NCBI GenBank assembly: GCA_963995505.1
Contig: OZ023182.1
Span: 511,001-575,000 of the forward strand
Direction: 5' to 3'
DNA: 64,000 bases
Origin: Hypericum androsaemum
Taxonomy: Eukaryota > Streptophyta > Magnoliopsida > Malpighiales > Hypericaceae
Shown: positions 48,011 to 58,609 of the stretch, piece after piece
Numbering within the stretch: position 1 is the stretch's first letter
Layout: the number at the start of each line of letters is the position of its first letter
Program-made: the position numbers and the translations under genes
Notes under the pieces: generated by a model
Told to the model about the DNA's origin: nothing
What the model saw: the letters and a program-made list of their open reading frames with translations, nothing else
Database searches by the model: none

Positions 48011-49273
48011 TTACCCCCCTGTGTCTTTCTGTTGAGTTAGGACAGAATAGGGCAAGCGACGGTGGCTCACTACTCGCAGAATGAAAGGTGACTCGGATCT
48101 CCACAACAGATGACTCGGCGGAGGCCCTAAAATTCTATTTTCTGATGAAGGCCCAAAGATTTCCTTAGTCGGCGGAGGCCCTAGGATGCCTTTCATATTT
48201 GATACAGCACTTACGGTTGTCTCAGTTGTCGATGAGACTCGTGTCGGGCATGGCTCTTCCTTTTCCTCAAATGTGGGCCCTGTAGGCTCGATGGTCGTGG
48301 TGTCGACCAACTGTGGACTAGTCGTCTGTTCAACCTCTTTGATAATGTAAAAAGAAGATTGTGTATATCCGACCGATTCATGTACGACCGTCTCAATACT
48401 TGTCTCAGAATCGTGGGATCCAAAAATTATTTGATCTTCATCTTCACGTACGTCACTTGATTGTATAACCATCTCCTTTTCCTCGAATTCGGGCGTTGCG
48501 AGCTCGATGGCTGTGGTGTCGGCCAATTGTGAACTAGTTAATTGTGAACTATTTATTTGTTTGACCTCATGGATAGCCGGAATAAAGTGTTGCATAAATT
48601 CAGCTGATTCATGTACGGCTGTGTCAATCTTAATCTCCGAATAGTGTGAGTCGAAACTTCTTCGGTCTTCCATTTCATATACGCCACTTGATGATACCTC
48701 TATTGGGTGATTTGACACAGAGTTGGCTATATGTCTTGCCGTAAATCCGGCATTCTCAAGCCTTCTTTCCAATTCTTGAATTGCCTCCTCACTAATAGGA
48801 ACTGACATTATGTACTTGAGGTACTTCATTGTTTTGTGCCACGCAGTTATGCTTAGGATTTCATCATAGTCAAACCAAAGGCCTCCAACATGGCTCCTCC
48901 TCCTGTAATCAACTCTCTCGATAACTCTCCCGATAAGATAAATATCATCAATCGATTCACAATCAAAATAATAGTTATAACGAAACCACCTTAAAATTTT
49001 TTCATAGGCCTCCTCAATAGCCTCTCGATTGTCAACTTCGAAACAAAAAATATGCCACAACCTTTCCTTCATGGTCATCAGAGATGTCATCTTTTCAGAT
49101 TGACTAACCTTTGGTATTATGGACGTAAATTTCTCGTCCAAACTCCGATTGAAGCAAACTTGGTGTGCCTGAAAATATGACAGATAGATATACAATTTTT
49201 TATGAAATAGCCATCTCCTAATTCGGCCAAGAAAAAGACCAAAATACCTTCCAAACTTGATTGGACTTCTCAA
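48011..49273 (-). CDS. Element-internal ORF, 420 codons, function unknown
   Basis: The longest intact frame in the retroelement. The N-terminal half is basic to neutral with IEEAYEKILRWFRYNYYFD and EAIQELERRLENAGFTARHI; the second half is acidic. An 80-residue segment is duplicated: SHYSEIKIDTAVHESAEF...TTAIELATPEFEEKE and SHDSETSIETVVHESVGY...TTTIEPTGPTFEEKE. The C-terminal part has a repeated LGPPP/FGPSS pattern (ILGPPPTKEIFGPSSENRIL). No capsid, protease or polymerase motif is recognised. Its place just after a primer-site sequence is where gag normally starts, so a diverged gag is my best guess. Confidence 0.5.
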   Translation of the reverse strand: MRSPIKFGRYFGLFLGRIRRWLFHKKLYIYLSYFQAHQVCFNRSLDEKFTSIIPKVSQSEKMTSLMTMKERLWHIFCFEVDNREAIEEAYEKILRWFRYNYYFDCESIDDIYLIGRVIERVDYRRRSHVGGLWFDYDEILSITAWHKTMKYLKYIMSVPISEEAIQELERRLENAGFTARHIANSVSNHPIEVSSSGVYEMEDRRSFDSHYSEIKIDTAVHESAEFMQHFIPAIHEVKQINSSQLTSSQLADTTAIELATPEFEEKEMVIQSSDVREDEDQIIFGSHDSETSIETVVHESVGYTQSSFYIIKEVEQTTSPQLVDTTTIEPTGPTFEEKEEPCPTRVSSTTETTVSAVSNMKGILGPPPTKEIFGPSSENRILGPPPSHLLWRSESPFILRVVSHRRLPYSVLTQQKDTGG

Positions 49274-49573
49274 TCATACAGATCGATCAATCTTTAGTAT
49301 TTTGGTCGTATCTTCCTAGTAAAAACTCCGATTTCAGCGTTCTTAGTATCCACAGAAAGAGAAAACAATTATCTTCACTTATGATGAAGAATACTTCTTC
49401 ATATTCGGCTCTGAAAAGGCCAGAACACCCTCCAAAGCTAACTGACATTGCTGAACGTCTTCTTTCAGCACAACCTTTGACCGATTTCGTCCCTTTTGAG
49501 GAAGGACTCAAGACTGTATGTGGAAACTTGTGTGTTTTGATGCAACAATCACTCTTCTCAGACGCCCTCCTTA

Positions 49574-49592
49574 GTCCCACCGAGCGTGCCAA
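49574..49592 (-). other. Second primer-binding-type site inside the retroelement
   Basis: TTGGCACGCTCGGTGGGAC on the minus strand, one base from the site at 53179-53197, and embedded in about 40 shared bases (TCTCAGACGCCCTCCTTAGT...). It directly follows the internal LTR-like start at 49598. Confidence 0.75.
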
Positions 49593-49597
49593 AAAAC

Positions 49598-50260
49598 TGT
49601 TGCGGGAATAAGTGAACAAGTAACCTGAGACAGATCCAGAGTGGTCGTCCCAAGGTTGGTCTAACTATGCTAGGCTATAAACTACGGACTACGGGCTAAG
49701 GAAAGGAAAAGCAACAATGATAAGTAAAGTAGTTGTGTGTTGTATTGTGGATGTCCATCTTCCTTGCCCGAGTCCCTCTTATATAGAGTGCCTTAACCTA
49801 GCCTCCGCGCCTTCAGAATAGGAAATCCCAAACTGCCTCCAAAACCTTCAGCTCCAAGTCTCAATCCCAAGGGATCCGCTTCAACTTATTTATTCCTAAC
49901 ATGACGGGATCCTCCCAGCTCAGTACAAGCCATCTTCTTTGAATGAGCAAATCTCGTCCTCGAATAGGAAACTTTCAAAACGTGACGACCAAGCAATCGA
50001 GACCTAAAGAAGGACTTACCAAGTCTTGCCAAATATTGAGAATCTTGGCTCAAGTTAGGAAAATATAGATCGACTCGACCTTCTCGAATCTCTCACGCAA
50101 AATCTCATCTTAAGTCTGTCATCGCCCAAAATGGACATCTCGCCAGACCCAAAGTGAATCCCAAAACGGGCTCAAGCTGATGGCCTCCTCAACCAAAGTG
50201 GACCTATTCTCGGAATTGCCTTCCCGCCTACGAAGGTCAAATGAGTTTCCCGCTCGGGTC
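49598..50260 (-). repeat. Internal LTR-like segment (one end seen)
   Basis: Begins TGTTGCGGGAATAAG and, like the outer LTRs, has GTCGTCCCAAG within the first 70 bases and a TATA region (CTCTTATATAGAGTGCC) near 49785. The rest is unlike the outer LTRs. The far end is not seen; the end given is only where the CTCGGC repeats begin. No second copy of this LTR occurs in the window. Confidence 0.5.
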
Positions 50261-50790
50261 TAAGTTGGCTTCTCACCTTCGGCTTCTCGCTCGGCTTATC
50301 ACCTTAGGCTCCTCGCTCGACTTCTCGCCTTAGGCTTCCTGCCTTAGGTTTCTTGCTCGGCCTCTCGCTCGGCTTCCCGCCTTAGGCTTCTCACCGTAGG
50401 CCTCTCGCTCGGCCTCTCATCGTAGGCCTCTCACTCGGTCTCTCACCACTCGGCCTCTCGCCACTCAGCCTCTTGCTTTAGGCGTCATGCTCAGCTTCTC
50501 GCTCGGCCTCTTGCCACTCGACCTCTCGCCACTCAGCCTCTCGCTCGGCCTCTCACTCAGCTCCTCGCTCAGCCTCTCATCGTATGCCTCTCACTCGGCT
50601 CCTCGCTCGTGCTTCCCACCAGCCTCTCGCCTATATGAGTGAGAAGAGTTTCTCGATCAGACTCGCCCATGTGGGTGAGAGGAGCCTCTCGCCCGGGCTC
50701 ATAACCATGGGCGAGAGGAGCCTCTCGCTCGGGCTCGCCTACGTGAGCGAGAGGGGCCTCTCGCCCGGGCTCCATATACCGACGCAGAGA
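50260..50790. repeat. CTCGGCTTCTCGCC-type minisatellite within the retroelement
   Basis: Dozens of short units such as CTCGGCCTCTCGC and CTTAGGCTTCTCGC in variable order, passing into longer GGGCGAGAGGAGCCTCTCGC palindromic units near 50650-50770. On the minus strand part of it reads as EPGREAPLAH repeats. Confidence 0.85.
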
Positions 50791-50914
50791 GATTTCTTGC
50801 GATCATCCATTCTTCGGGTTGGCCTCACAATGGTGACGTCGTCATTGAAGGCTTCCACCATGGGAATGAAAGAGGACATCTCTTCTATCTGAGGCTCAGT
50901 AGGGTCCTTTTTTA

Positions 50915-51409
50915 TCATGTCATCTTTAAAGTGGCTCGATTGGTTGGGCTCCTGTCTGAGGCAGCCGATGTCCTATTGATTGCCAGCTTGCTTGGGAAGT
51001 CCCCAAACTTAATGCATCTCGTGTCAAGGTCGACCGAAACCTCCTTCTCTTTTTGGTCGATAATAGACTCTCGCTGGGTGTCCTCCTTGGGATGAATCTC
51101 GCTCATGACCTTGGGTGCCCACTTGCGGGTCAACTTCCCGCGTAGTATAATGGGTGCCTTTAGTTGGACCTCTTTAACGTGCTTGAGGTCATCTCCCTTC
51201 TCCCAGTTAGAGGCTTTCACATCCTTCGCCCAGCTTTGAGTCGAGGCCGAATGAAACTTCACCCATGGACAAGCTAGAAGCACCTTTTGTTTCTCCAGCT
51301 CGACCATTTGCTCTGCGATTTGCCTTTCGAGGTTATTGATGGCTTGCCTTCTTTTCTGGATCTTCCTTTCAAGGCGACGTCTCTGGGTCTTGGTCAGAAC
51401 ACCTCGCAT
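50915..51409 (-). CDS. Element-internal ORF with LTKTQRRRLERKIQ motif (gag-like)
   Basis: 164 codons starting MRGVLTKTQRRRLERKIQKR, followed by a short coiled-coil-like stretch (NNLERQIAEQMVELEKQKVL). It shares the LTKTQRRRL signature with the ORF at 47258-47680 and lies in frame with the ORFs at 52214-53146, separated from them by stops. Confidence 0.5.
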   Translation of the reverse strand: MRGVLTKTQRRRLERKIQKRRQAINNLERQIAEQMVELEKQKVLLACPWVKFHSASTQSWAKDVKASNWEKGDDLKHVKEVQLKAPIILRGKLTRKWAPKVMSEIHPKEDTQRESIIDQKEKEVSVDLDTRCIKFGDFPSKLAINRTSAASDRSPTNRATLKMT

Positions 51410-51579
51410 TGGTGGATCAGGGATGACCCTTCTATCTCAAAGTCAGTTAAAGGCATACCAACGTGGGTTGGACCCATCTTGAAGGTCTACCTTGATACGA
51501 GGATGACAGAGCCTTCACGTCTCATCGGCTTCCTTCGGACGGTAGAAGTTTTGAGTCCTTAGGATTCTACTATTAGGTG

Positions 51580-51950
51580 GCCGTCTTTGCCCTCTGAGTC
51601 TTGTCTCTCGGGTCTTAAGGTCAGCCTTTCCTTGCTTAGGACTATCGGCTCCCCTCAAACAAAAGCACTTCTATGCCTTTGGAACACCGTTGTCGGGCAA
51701 TCTTCCTTGCCCCCCGAGTCTTGCCTCTCGGGTCTTAAGGTCAGCCTTCCCTCACTTAAGATGATTGGCTCTCCTTGAACGAAAAGATTTATGAGCGTTT
51801 GGTATATCATTATCAGGCGGCCTTCTGTGTCCCCCGAGTCTTGCCTCTCGGGTCTTAGGATCAATTTTTGCTTTCTTAGGGTCCAGTCATCCCTGCCCCC
51901 CGAGTCTTACCCTTCGGGTATTAGGATTGGCCTTCTCTTACTTGGGGCTT
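51580..51950. repeat. Tandem repeat of about 120 bp (four units, some short)
   Basis: Units carry CCCCCGAGTCTTGCCTCTCG then GGTCTTAAGGTCAGCC-like sequence, starting near 51590, 51710, 51830 and 51895. The last two are shorter. It breaks any long frame in this part of the element. Confidence 0.8.
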
Positions 51951-52119
51951 CTCTTTTGACTTCGATCAAAGCCAACTATGAAGACATGAGCAATAAGGTG
52001 AGGACCCATCGACAACTGGTCCTCCAAGAATTGATGTGGGATGAAATCCTTAGATTGGAAAGATAAGGGTTGCCCTTCTATCCCTTGTCGTTGGGTAGAT
52101 CCCAATGTCAGCTGACAGT

Positions 52120-52450
52120 TGACGTCGTCCTCATCGAGCTCTTCTTCCCGATTAATATCATCCTCATCGAGCTCTTCTTGTCGATTGACGTTGTCCTCAT
52201 CGAGCTCTTCTTATCAATTGACATTGTCCTCATCGAGCTCTTCTTGTCGATTGACATCGTCCTCATCGAGCTCTCCTTGTCGATTGACATCGTTCTCGCC
52301 GAGATCTCCTTGTCGGTTGATGTCATCCTCATCGAGCTCTTCTTGTTGGTTGACATCGTCGTCATCAAGCTCGTCATTCGCGAGCTCTTCTTGTCGGTTG
52401 ACATCATCCTCATCGAGCTCGTCATCCTCACCGAGCTCTTCTTGTCGATT
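52120..52450. repeat. 33-bp tandem repeat, about ten units
   Basis: Units of GTCCTCATCGAGCTCTTCTT then GTCGATTGACATC run head to tail with small changes. On the minus strand they encode an 11-residue acidic repeat, EELDEDDVNRQ. Confidence 0.93.
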
Positions 52451-53146
52451 GATGGAATGGCGGTTGTCCTCCTCGTCTAGGTCCATCCGTGCTTGATCCA
52501 TGACTTGGAGGGTCGGGGTAGGATTGGAAACTCTTAAGTCGAACAAAGGATTTATGCAGACATCCCTCCTTTTGAAAGAGTTTTGGTCGGCCGAGAGCCT
52601 AGATGGGTATGACCAATCTTGTGTCAGGGCCGGTTGGTACCAGCTCGATTCCTCTTGGAGATTGCTAGCCATTGTCCTTGCAGTCTCGTAGTGTCCCGAG
52701 TGGTTCACTCCTTGTATCCCCATCGCCATTTAAGGAGTTGTTTGATACGGGGGATACATAGGAGTTCTGGGCATTGGACCATAACCGAACACACCCGGCG
52801 ATGGCGGAGCTGCGGTGAAAGGTATATGTGCAAAAGCCGATTGGACGGGTACAGCTGGTCCGGTGGATACGCTCATTCTTTGGTGTTGATTGATGACTAT
52901 ACGTGAGGATACCTCATAGTACCTACAAGACTCCTCGTAGAGCTTCCGAGCACGAAAAGTGGCATATGTCTCTATCGGGATGACAGGCATATAGAACTCC
53001 ATCGGGGCGACATTTTCCTCAGCCGGCTCTTTTGAGAAAGTCGAGGTAGATGAATCCCGCCTCCATGCATACGACTGGGAAACTGAAGGTATTGACTCTT
53101 TGTAAGGAACCAGAGCAACAAAGTAATTGGTCATCTTGGCCGGCAA
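52214..53146 (-). pseudogene. gag-like frame with one in-frame stop and an acidic repeat tail
   Basis: Two open frames are in the same phase and separated only by a TAA at 52730-52732. The first (MPAKMTNYFVALVPYKESIP start) lies about 60 bases past the LTR, where gag is expected, and is Pro/Tyr-rich at its end (GYGPMPRTPMYPPYQ). The second begins MAMGIQGVNHSGHYE and ends in repeats of EELDEDDVNRQ. No zinc knuckle is visible. Confidence 0.5.
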
Positions 53147-53178
53147 AGGTTAGACCGCCTTCTCAGACGCCCTCCTTA

Positions 53179-53197
53179 GTCCCACCAGGCGTGCCAA
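53179..53197 (-). other. Primer-binding-type site of the retroelement
   Basis: TTGGCACGCCTGGTGGGAC on the minus strand, six bases after the LTR end. It would pair with a tRNA 3' end that finishes ...GGCGTGCCA. I do not know which tRNA. Confidence 0.6.
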
Positions 53198-53203
53198 TAA
53201 GCC

Positions 53204-53987
53204 TGTTGCGATAAATTATGGTAGAACGTCAGAAACGATCTTAAGAACGGGTCCGGAGTGGTCGTCCCAAGAGCGATTCGAACGAATAGGTAAAGATGGA
53301 AGAAATATGGGATTGAGAGGAGAGAAGAAAGAGAGTAGGGAGGAGAGATTTTTATTGATTGAGATAGGAGAAAAATATAAAAAAATATGAAAGATAAAAG
53401 CTACGAAACTACATAAGATAAAAGCTACGATAAAAGCTATGAAGCTAAGAATTTGGTGTTTGGTTTATGGGTGTCTTCATGCCTGTACCTAGCTCTCCTT
53501 ATATAGATAAGCTCGCCCCAGCCCCATAGAAAAACCCTAGGCCTTTTTCAAACAAGAAAACTTAACATAGCCCCGGACTAATAAGTAAAATACAAACTAC
53601 CAAAACTTGTAACCGAATTTTCTCCCCTTTCTGTGATGTATTTAGAAAAGTCATAAACTATAAAGTTGTAGATCTCTATCTTCTCTTTTTGTGATTTTTA
53701 GAATCACATCAATCTGATACTTGAGCCGAAAGCTACGGTCTTTTTACCAAAATAGTTTTAGCAGATCTGCGGCCTAATAAGGAAACCTACTGCCAAAGAT
53801 TCTAACCCAAGTCTGAACTTCTTCTACGTCCAATTTGGATAAGTCACAACCTAAAAAGTTCTAGATCTTTGTTTTATCTTTTTTTTAGCTTTTGGAATCG
53901 CATCAATCGGATATACGAGTAGGAAGATACAACTATTTTACTGAGATATAATCAAACAAATCCGTAAATTAATTTTCCGCTCCAACA
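53204..53987 (-). repeat. LTR, right copy (5' LTR)
   Basis: Same ends as the left copy, with an extra AT-rich stretch near 53343-53372 and a TATA region (CCTTATATAGATAAGC) near 53498-53513. Confidence 0.92.
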
Positions 53988-54109
53988 AAACCATACATAG
54001 TCAATAAACAAAAAATTGATCCCTCTTTGATGATATAAGTAGCCATAGTCAATATGTTAAATATTTTATATAAGTAGCCATGATCTTAATTAATAGATCA
54101 TGTTACTAT

Positions 54110-57100
54110 TTCTGATAACAGCAAGCTAGGAGAAGAAAGCCAAATCAGAGCTGATATCTATTCCTTCTTCAATGACATCTACACGGCCTCTGATACTTTT
54201 GATCTAGACAAAATTATGAGGTGTATTCCCTCCGTGGTGACGGATCTGATGTCTCGTGCTCTTACCAAGCAAATTTTAGATTCTGAAATTAGGGAGGCGG
54301 CATTTCAAATGGGAGGCTCAAGAGCTCCAGTCCTGGATGGCCTTCCAGGTTTATTTTTTCATAAGTATTGGAACACTGTTGGTTGTGAGCTGACTTGTAT
54401 GATTAAAACCTGATTTCTTGATGAGTCTATCCCTGCGATTATGAATAAAACTCATATTACTCTAATTAAGAATAAAAATCTTGATGCTATCAATCAATTT
54501 AGGCCTATAAGTTTGTGCAATTTTGCTTACAAAGTGTACTCGAAAGTGCTTGCAGATCGGCTCAAATCTTTTATGCCTGCTTTGGTCTCTAATGCTCAAA
54601 ATGCCTTTGTTAAAGATCGCTCGATCTAGGACAATAAATTGATTGCAAATGAAGTTTTTCATGCTCTCAGGATTGGTAAGCAGAAGAAGAAGGGTGTCAT
54701 GGCTATCAAGATTGACATGAGGAAAGCTTATGATCTTGTCAATTGGGAATATCTTGAACGAGTGATGCAAGCTCTTGGCTTTCCTCTGAAGTGGACACGG
54801 TGCACTATGAGCTGCATTTCTAGTGTCTCTTACTCGGTTTTGGTAAATGGGTCCCCTTTGAATAGTTTCGCTTCCTCTAGGGGAATTAGACAAGGGATCT
54901 GCTCTCTCCCTTTCTTTTTCTATTCATTGCGGACTCGCTTGCGCATTTCATTAACTGGAACCAATCTGTGGGCAGAATAAAGGGTATGAGGATCAAGAGT
55001 ACTAGTCCCATCTTGACTAACATCATGTTTGCCGATGATACGTTGTTGCTTGGAGAAGCTAATGTTAATGAAGCCTTTGCTTTTAAGTTTTTGCTTGACA
55101 GATTTGTTGCTATTTCTGGCCAGTAGATAAACTTTGATAAATCTAGCATTCGCTTTAATTCGGGCTTAAATCAGCAGACTAGAGTTGAGATTATTGACAT
55201 TTTAGGCATGAAGCTGATGTCTGATAGTGATAAGTACCTTGGCCTTCCTTCCTTTTGGGGAAGGTCTAAGGGAAATGCTGTTAATTTTATTTATAATGCC
55301 ACGTGGAAAAGGTCTGCTAGTTAGAAGTATAAATTGTTATCCAGTGCTGGAAGAGAAGTGATGATTAAGTCGGTCCTCGCATCTATTCTCACTTTTGCTA
55401 TGCAGAGTGTCATCTTCCCTAAATTTATTTGCAAAAAGCTTGATAGTCGTATGTCAAAGTTTTGGTGGTCAGGTGATTTGGAAACGGGGAAAATACATTG
55501 GGCGAGTTGGGATAAAATGTCCAAGTCAAAGAGAAATGGTGGCCTGGGTTTCAAAACGATGGATGATTTTAACACTGCTCTGATTGCAAAACAGGCATGG
55601 CGGCTCCTTAACAATACTGATTCCTTGTGCTTTAAACTTCTAAAGAGCACTTACTTCCCTAATTCATCTCTTTTGCAGGTCCGGGGTAGAAATGGTTGTT
55701 CTCGGACTTGGAGTAGTATTATCCAAGGCCTCGAATTAATCAAGCCTGCCCTGATTTGGAGAATTGCAGACAGGAAAAGTGTTCAAATTTGGGAGGATGC
55801 TTGGATTGAAGGCCTGCCAAACTACATGGTCTCCTCTGAAAGACCTGACAGTTTTGCTCATACAAGGGTAGCTGATCTATTACTGGTAGACAGTGACGAG
55901 TGGGACACAAACACTTTGCACAACCTTTTCTCTGACTATGAGATTGATGCTATAAAGCAAGTCAAGCCGAAGAGGAGTGCAGGCGAGGACAAGATCATTT
56001 GGTCTGCTGCATCCTCTGGGAAGTACAGTGTGAAACTTGGGTATCTTAGCTTACAAAATTCTGATCCTGCCCCTGATTCTCTTGCTTCTGATCTCTGGCA
56101 CAGGTTATGGAAACTAGATATTTACCCAAAGATCAAGATCTTCTTGTGGTGGGCTGCCCAAAATGTGATTCCTACTCGTGCGAATCTCTTCAAGAGGAAG
56201 ATTGTTGAGGATACATCCTGTAATTTATGCAATGCCAGCTGTGAGGATACTGTCCATGCTCTACTAAGGTGTCCTCATGCAAATCTCACTTGGTTCCTCT
56301 CTCCTTTGGGTTATGCTTGTCCTGGTGATGAGGAACCTATTGATTTCTATTCTTGGTTGACTGCCCTACTCCAGAGGCTCTCACTTGCTGGCTCTACGGC
56401 ATCATCGACTCAATCGATTTTGTCTGTTGGCAAATCTGGAACGCTAGGAACAAGCATTTTTTTGATGGAGTTAATCCTGATCCAGCCATCTTTTGGAAGT
56501 CTGCTAGTGTAAGGGTGCTGAAGTTCTCAAACCTTCGTAATGCTACTGTTCCCTAGGCTGATATTAACCCTGATGGTTGTTGGCGGCCTCCCGATGCAAA
56601 CACTTTGAAGCTGAATCTTGATGCTTCCTGGACATCAAATTCAGCCCCTGCTGGTATTGCCTTTATCTTGCGCAACAATTGCAGCCATCTTTGGGCCTAA
56701 AAGTGGAGCGGGTCAAAGCCTCGACAGCCATTGAAGCCGAGTTGATGGCCATCAGGTTTGCAACTAAGTTTGTTCGTGACAACCTACCGCTTGTTCGTGA
56801 CAACCTACCGCTTAGTTGCACCGTGATGGAATCCAATTGCAAGATACTTGTCGATTTCCTCAATTCCACATCTTCCGTTATTGAATGGAGGGTCGAACTT
56901 CTTGCTCTAGAGGTGCAAACCTCTCTTTTGAGTTTACCGTTGTGTAAACTAAGATTTGTTTCTAAGAGTGCCAACCGTGTCGCAGATTGGTTGGCCAAAT
57001 CTACTCGTTTAGGAACTATTTTGGATAATGTAATTGCTTGTCCCCCACCTGAGTTGACGTACCTCCTCTTGTATGATTCCAATGATTAATCTAATTGAAG

Positions 57101-57127
57101 CACTAGCTTTTAATCTTCAAAAAAAAA
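54110..57127 (+). pseudogene. Decayed, 5'-truncated L1-type LINE
   Basis: Reverse transcriptase and RNase H of a non-LTR retrotransposon, broken by stops and shifts. In order: DNSKLGEESQIRADIYSFF at the truncated start; FRPISLCNFAYKVYSKVLAD; IKIDMRKAYDLVNWEYLERV; the polymerase site FADDTLLL at 55028-55051; GREVMIKSVLASILTFAMQS and WWSGDLETGKIHWASWDKM; a zinc-binding region (CNLCNASCEDTVHALLRCPH); IWNARNKHFFDG in another frame (about 56353-56556); and RNase H-like VERVKASTAIEAELMAIRFA to the C-terminus near 57089. Stops lie for example at 54411, 54627 and 55126. A 24-bp in-frame duplication (ACAACCTACCGCTTGTTCGTG) is at about 56779-56813. It ends in a short poly(A) at 57119-57127. The endonuclease domain is missing. 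Confidence 0.9.
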
Positions 57128-57178
57128 CTTTCCTCTCTTTCCCAATTCCAATCAACGGATTGGATTGTGGTATAAACA

Positions 57179-57187
57179 TTTAAAATT
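57179..57187. repeat. Left 9-bp target duplication of foldback MITE
   Basis: TTTAAAATT, repeated at 57661-57669. Nine base pairs suggests the Mutator superfamily. Confidence 0.8.
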
Positions 57188-57660
57188 GAAAAAAGTTCAC
57201 TAAAGTACTCTGTAGTTTCATACGTTTTTATCTTAGTACCATGTGGTTTGATTTTTTTTTTCAGGTGACAGAGATTTCGAAAAGTGACACTTTTGGTAAC
57301 AAATTATTAACCAGGGTTAATTTTTCCAACTAGACCATGCACATAGAAGCCACGTAATTGCCACGTCATATGTTTATATCCTAATTGGTGATGACGTGAC
57401 AAAATTACAAAATCTCAATCCCTTTATTTTTCTAACCCTAATTATAAAAAATTTGGCTATGTGGCAATTTTATAATTTTGACTTTTAATCGCCACTTAGG
57501 ATATAAAAATACGATTTGGCAATGACGTGGTATTGATGTGTATGGTCAGGTTAGAAAAATTAACCCCGGTAAAAAATCTGTCACCAAAAGTGTCACTTTT
57601 CAAAACTTTTGTCACCTTACCAAAGCGTGAAACCACAGAATACTTTAGTAAACTTTTTCC
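57188..57660. mobile_element. Mutator-like foldback MITE, 473 bp
   Basis: The left arm GAAAAAAGTTCACTAAAGTA and the inverted right arm GGAAAAAGTTTACTAAAGTA continue as near-matching inverted repeats for well over 100 bases (GTGACACTTTTGGT and GGGTTAATTTTTC are shared by both). The 9-bp duplication TTTAAAATT flanks it. It has no coding capacity. It ends about 115 bases before the ATG of the next gene. Confidence 0.85.
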
Positions 57661-57775
57661 TTTAAAATTTATATCATAAATTAAGTGAAGGTTGGTCCAA
57701 ATCCAGTTTTTGTCCCCTTCCATATTTCATCATCAGAAGTCCCCTTGTGTTTTTAATTGGGTGGGTTGGTAGCAG

Positions 57776-58609
57776 ATGGAGACGCCCTCCTCCTCCTCCT
57801 CCTCCTCCGCTTCGATGATAAGCCCAGAGGACGTCTTGGAATCGCTCATGAACGATGGCACCATCGACAACCTCCGCTTGAAGATCATCAATCAGCTCAA
57901 AGCCAACGTAATATACCACTCTCTCTCGCTTTCCTCTTTTGTGTGTGTGTGTTTATTCTTGTTAAAGCAGGACTTGATGTAAAGGTTCAGTCTTGTTGGG
58001 TGGGTTTTAGCTTGCAGAATTTGTTGGCCAAAGTTTCGATTTTTACGAGATGGGTTTTGTTGAATTGAGATGAATCAATGTGTGTGTGTTAGAGATGCTT
58101 TGATGTGAAGGTGAAAATAGAAGCCAATGATAGATACCTTCTCCCTTTTGGCTTCAATGCTGTCTTCTGTGCTCAAATGCGTGCTCTCATTATATGGGCA
58201 AGCTGATGGTATCCATGGTTGCACAGTGTTCATGTTTTTACCTCAACTTGGTGTAGTTTCCTGGTTAATGTCTGTGTGCTTGTCTTTGGCCAAGGTGAGG
58301 GCGAGCAAGCTTCTGCTTTGTATGTTTTTCATCTGGCTTAAGCATTTTGTTATCTGGGTGCTTGCTTCTTCCTTTCTTTATGGTTCAGTCCTAGTTGGGA
58401 ATTGCAGTCTTCTTATCTTGGTTCAAATCTGCTAATAGGGAGTGTATTAGTTGTATTTGTCTTTTGGGGGATTGAAGTTTTAATTGCAGGAAGAGCTGAA
58501 AAATACTACCCTCAAGATGGCTGAGCAGAGCAAAGTCTTAAACACTACTGGTGCTGAGAAGCAAACCAAAAGAGAATTGTTCGATGCGCTTCGGCAGGAA
58601 CTAGAGTAG
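57776..58609 (+). CDS. Conserved plant protein of unknown function, truncated copy
   Basis: Exon 1 57776-57907 and exon 2 58490-58609 give 83 residues: [20 protein letters not shown], then LESLMNDGTIDNLRLKIINQ, LKAN, and EELKNTTLKMAEQSKVLNTT through FDALRQELE. The pattern recalls plant proteins that I loosely associate with the COMPASS Shg1 family, not confirmed. The frame then meets TAG. Directly after it, another frame reads RVYCRLSGQEPPLFPQTDAQ and KKETYNEGADERRTDSGAK (58614-58775), which looks like the C-terminal part of the same protein. The middle exon expected between them is absent and the two parts are joined without intron sequence. The locus is therefore either a pseudogene or makes only the N-terminal piece. 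Confidence 0.55.

Larger units (their letters stand above)
46322..53987 (-). mobile_element. LTR retroelement with gag-like ORFs and no pol (possible chimera)
   Basis: Two LTRs of 761 and 784 bp flank a 6.1-kb interior. Polarity is minus: a primer-binding-type sequence TTGGCACGCCTGGTGGGAC (53179-53197) follows the right LTR after six bases, and a purine run (TAGGGGGCAT on the minus strand) abuts the left LTR. No reverse transcriptase, integrase or RNase H motif is visible, so it is non-autonomous. The interior has two modules, each with a primer-site sequence and a frame containing LTKTQRRRLE: 50.9-53.2 kb and 47.2-49.6 kb. Between them at 49598 stands a third LTR-like start. Putative 5-bp flanks are AAGCC and AAACC, one mismatch. 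Several internal tandem repeats are listed separately. Confidence 0.8.

Noticed and set aside
52119..52496. Plus-strand Ser-rich ORF of 125 codons
   Set aside because: It is the complement of the 33-bp repeat; the repeat length alone keeps all frames open.
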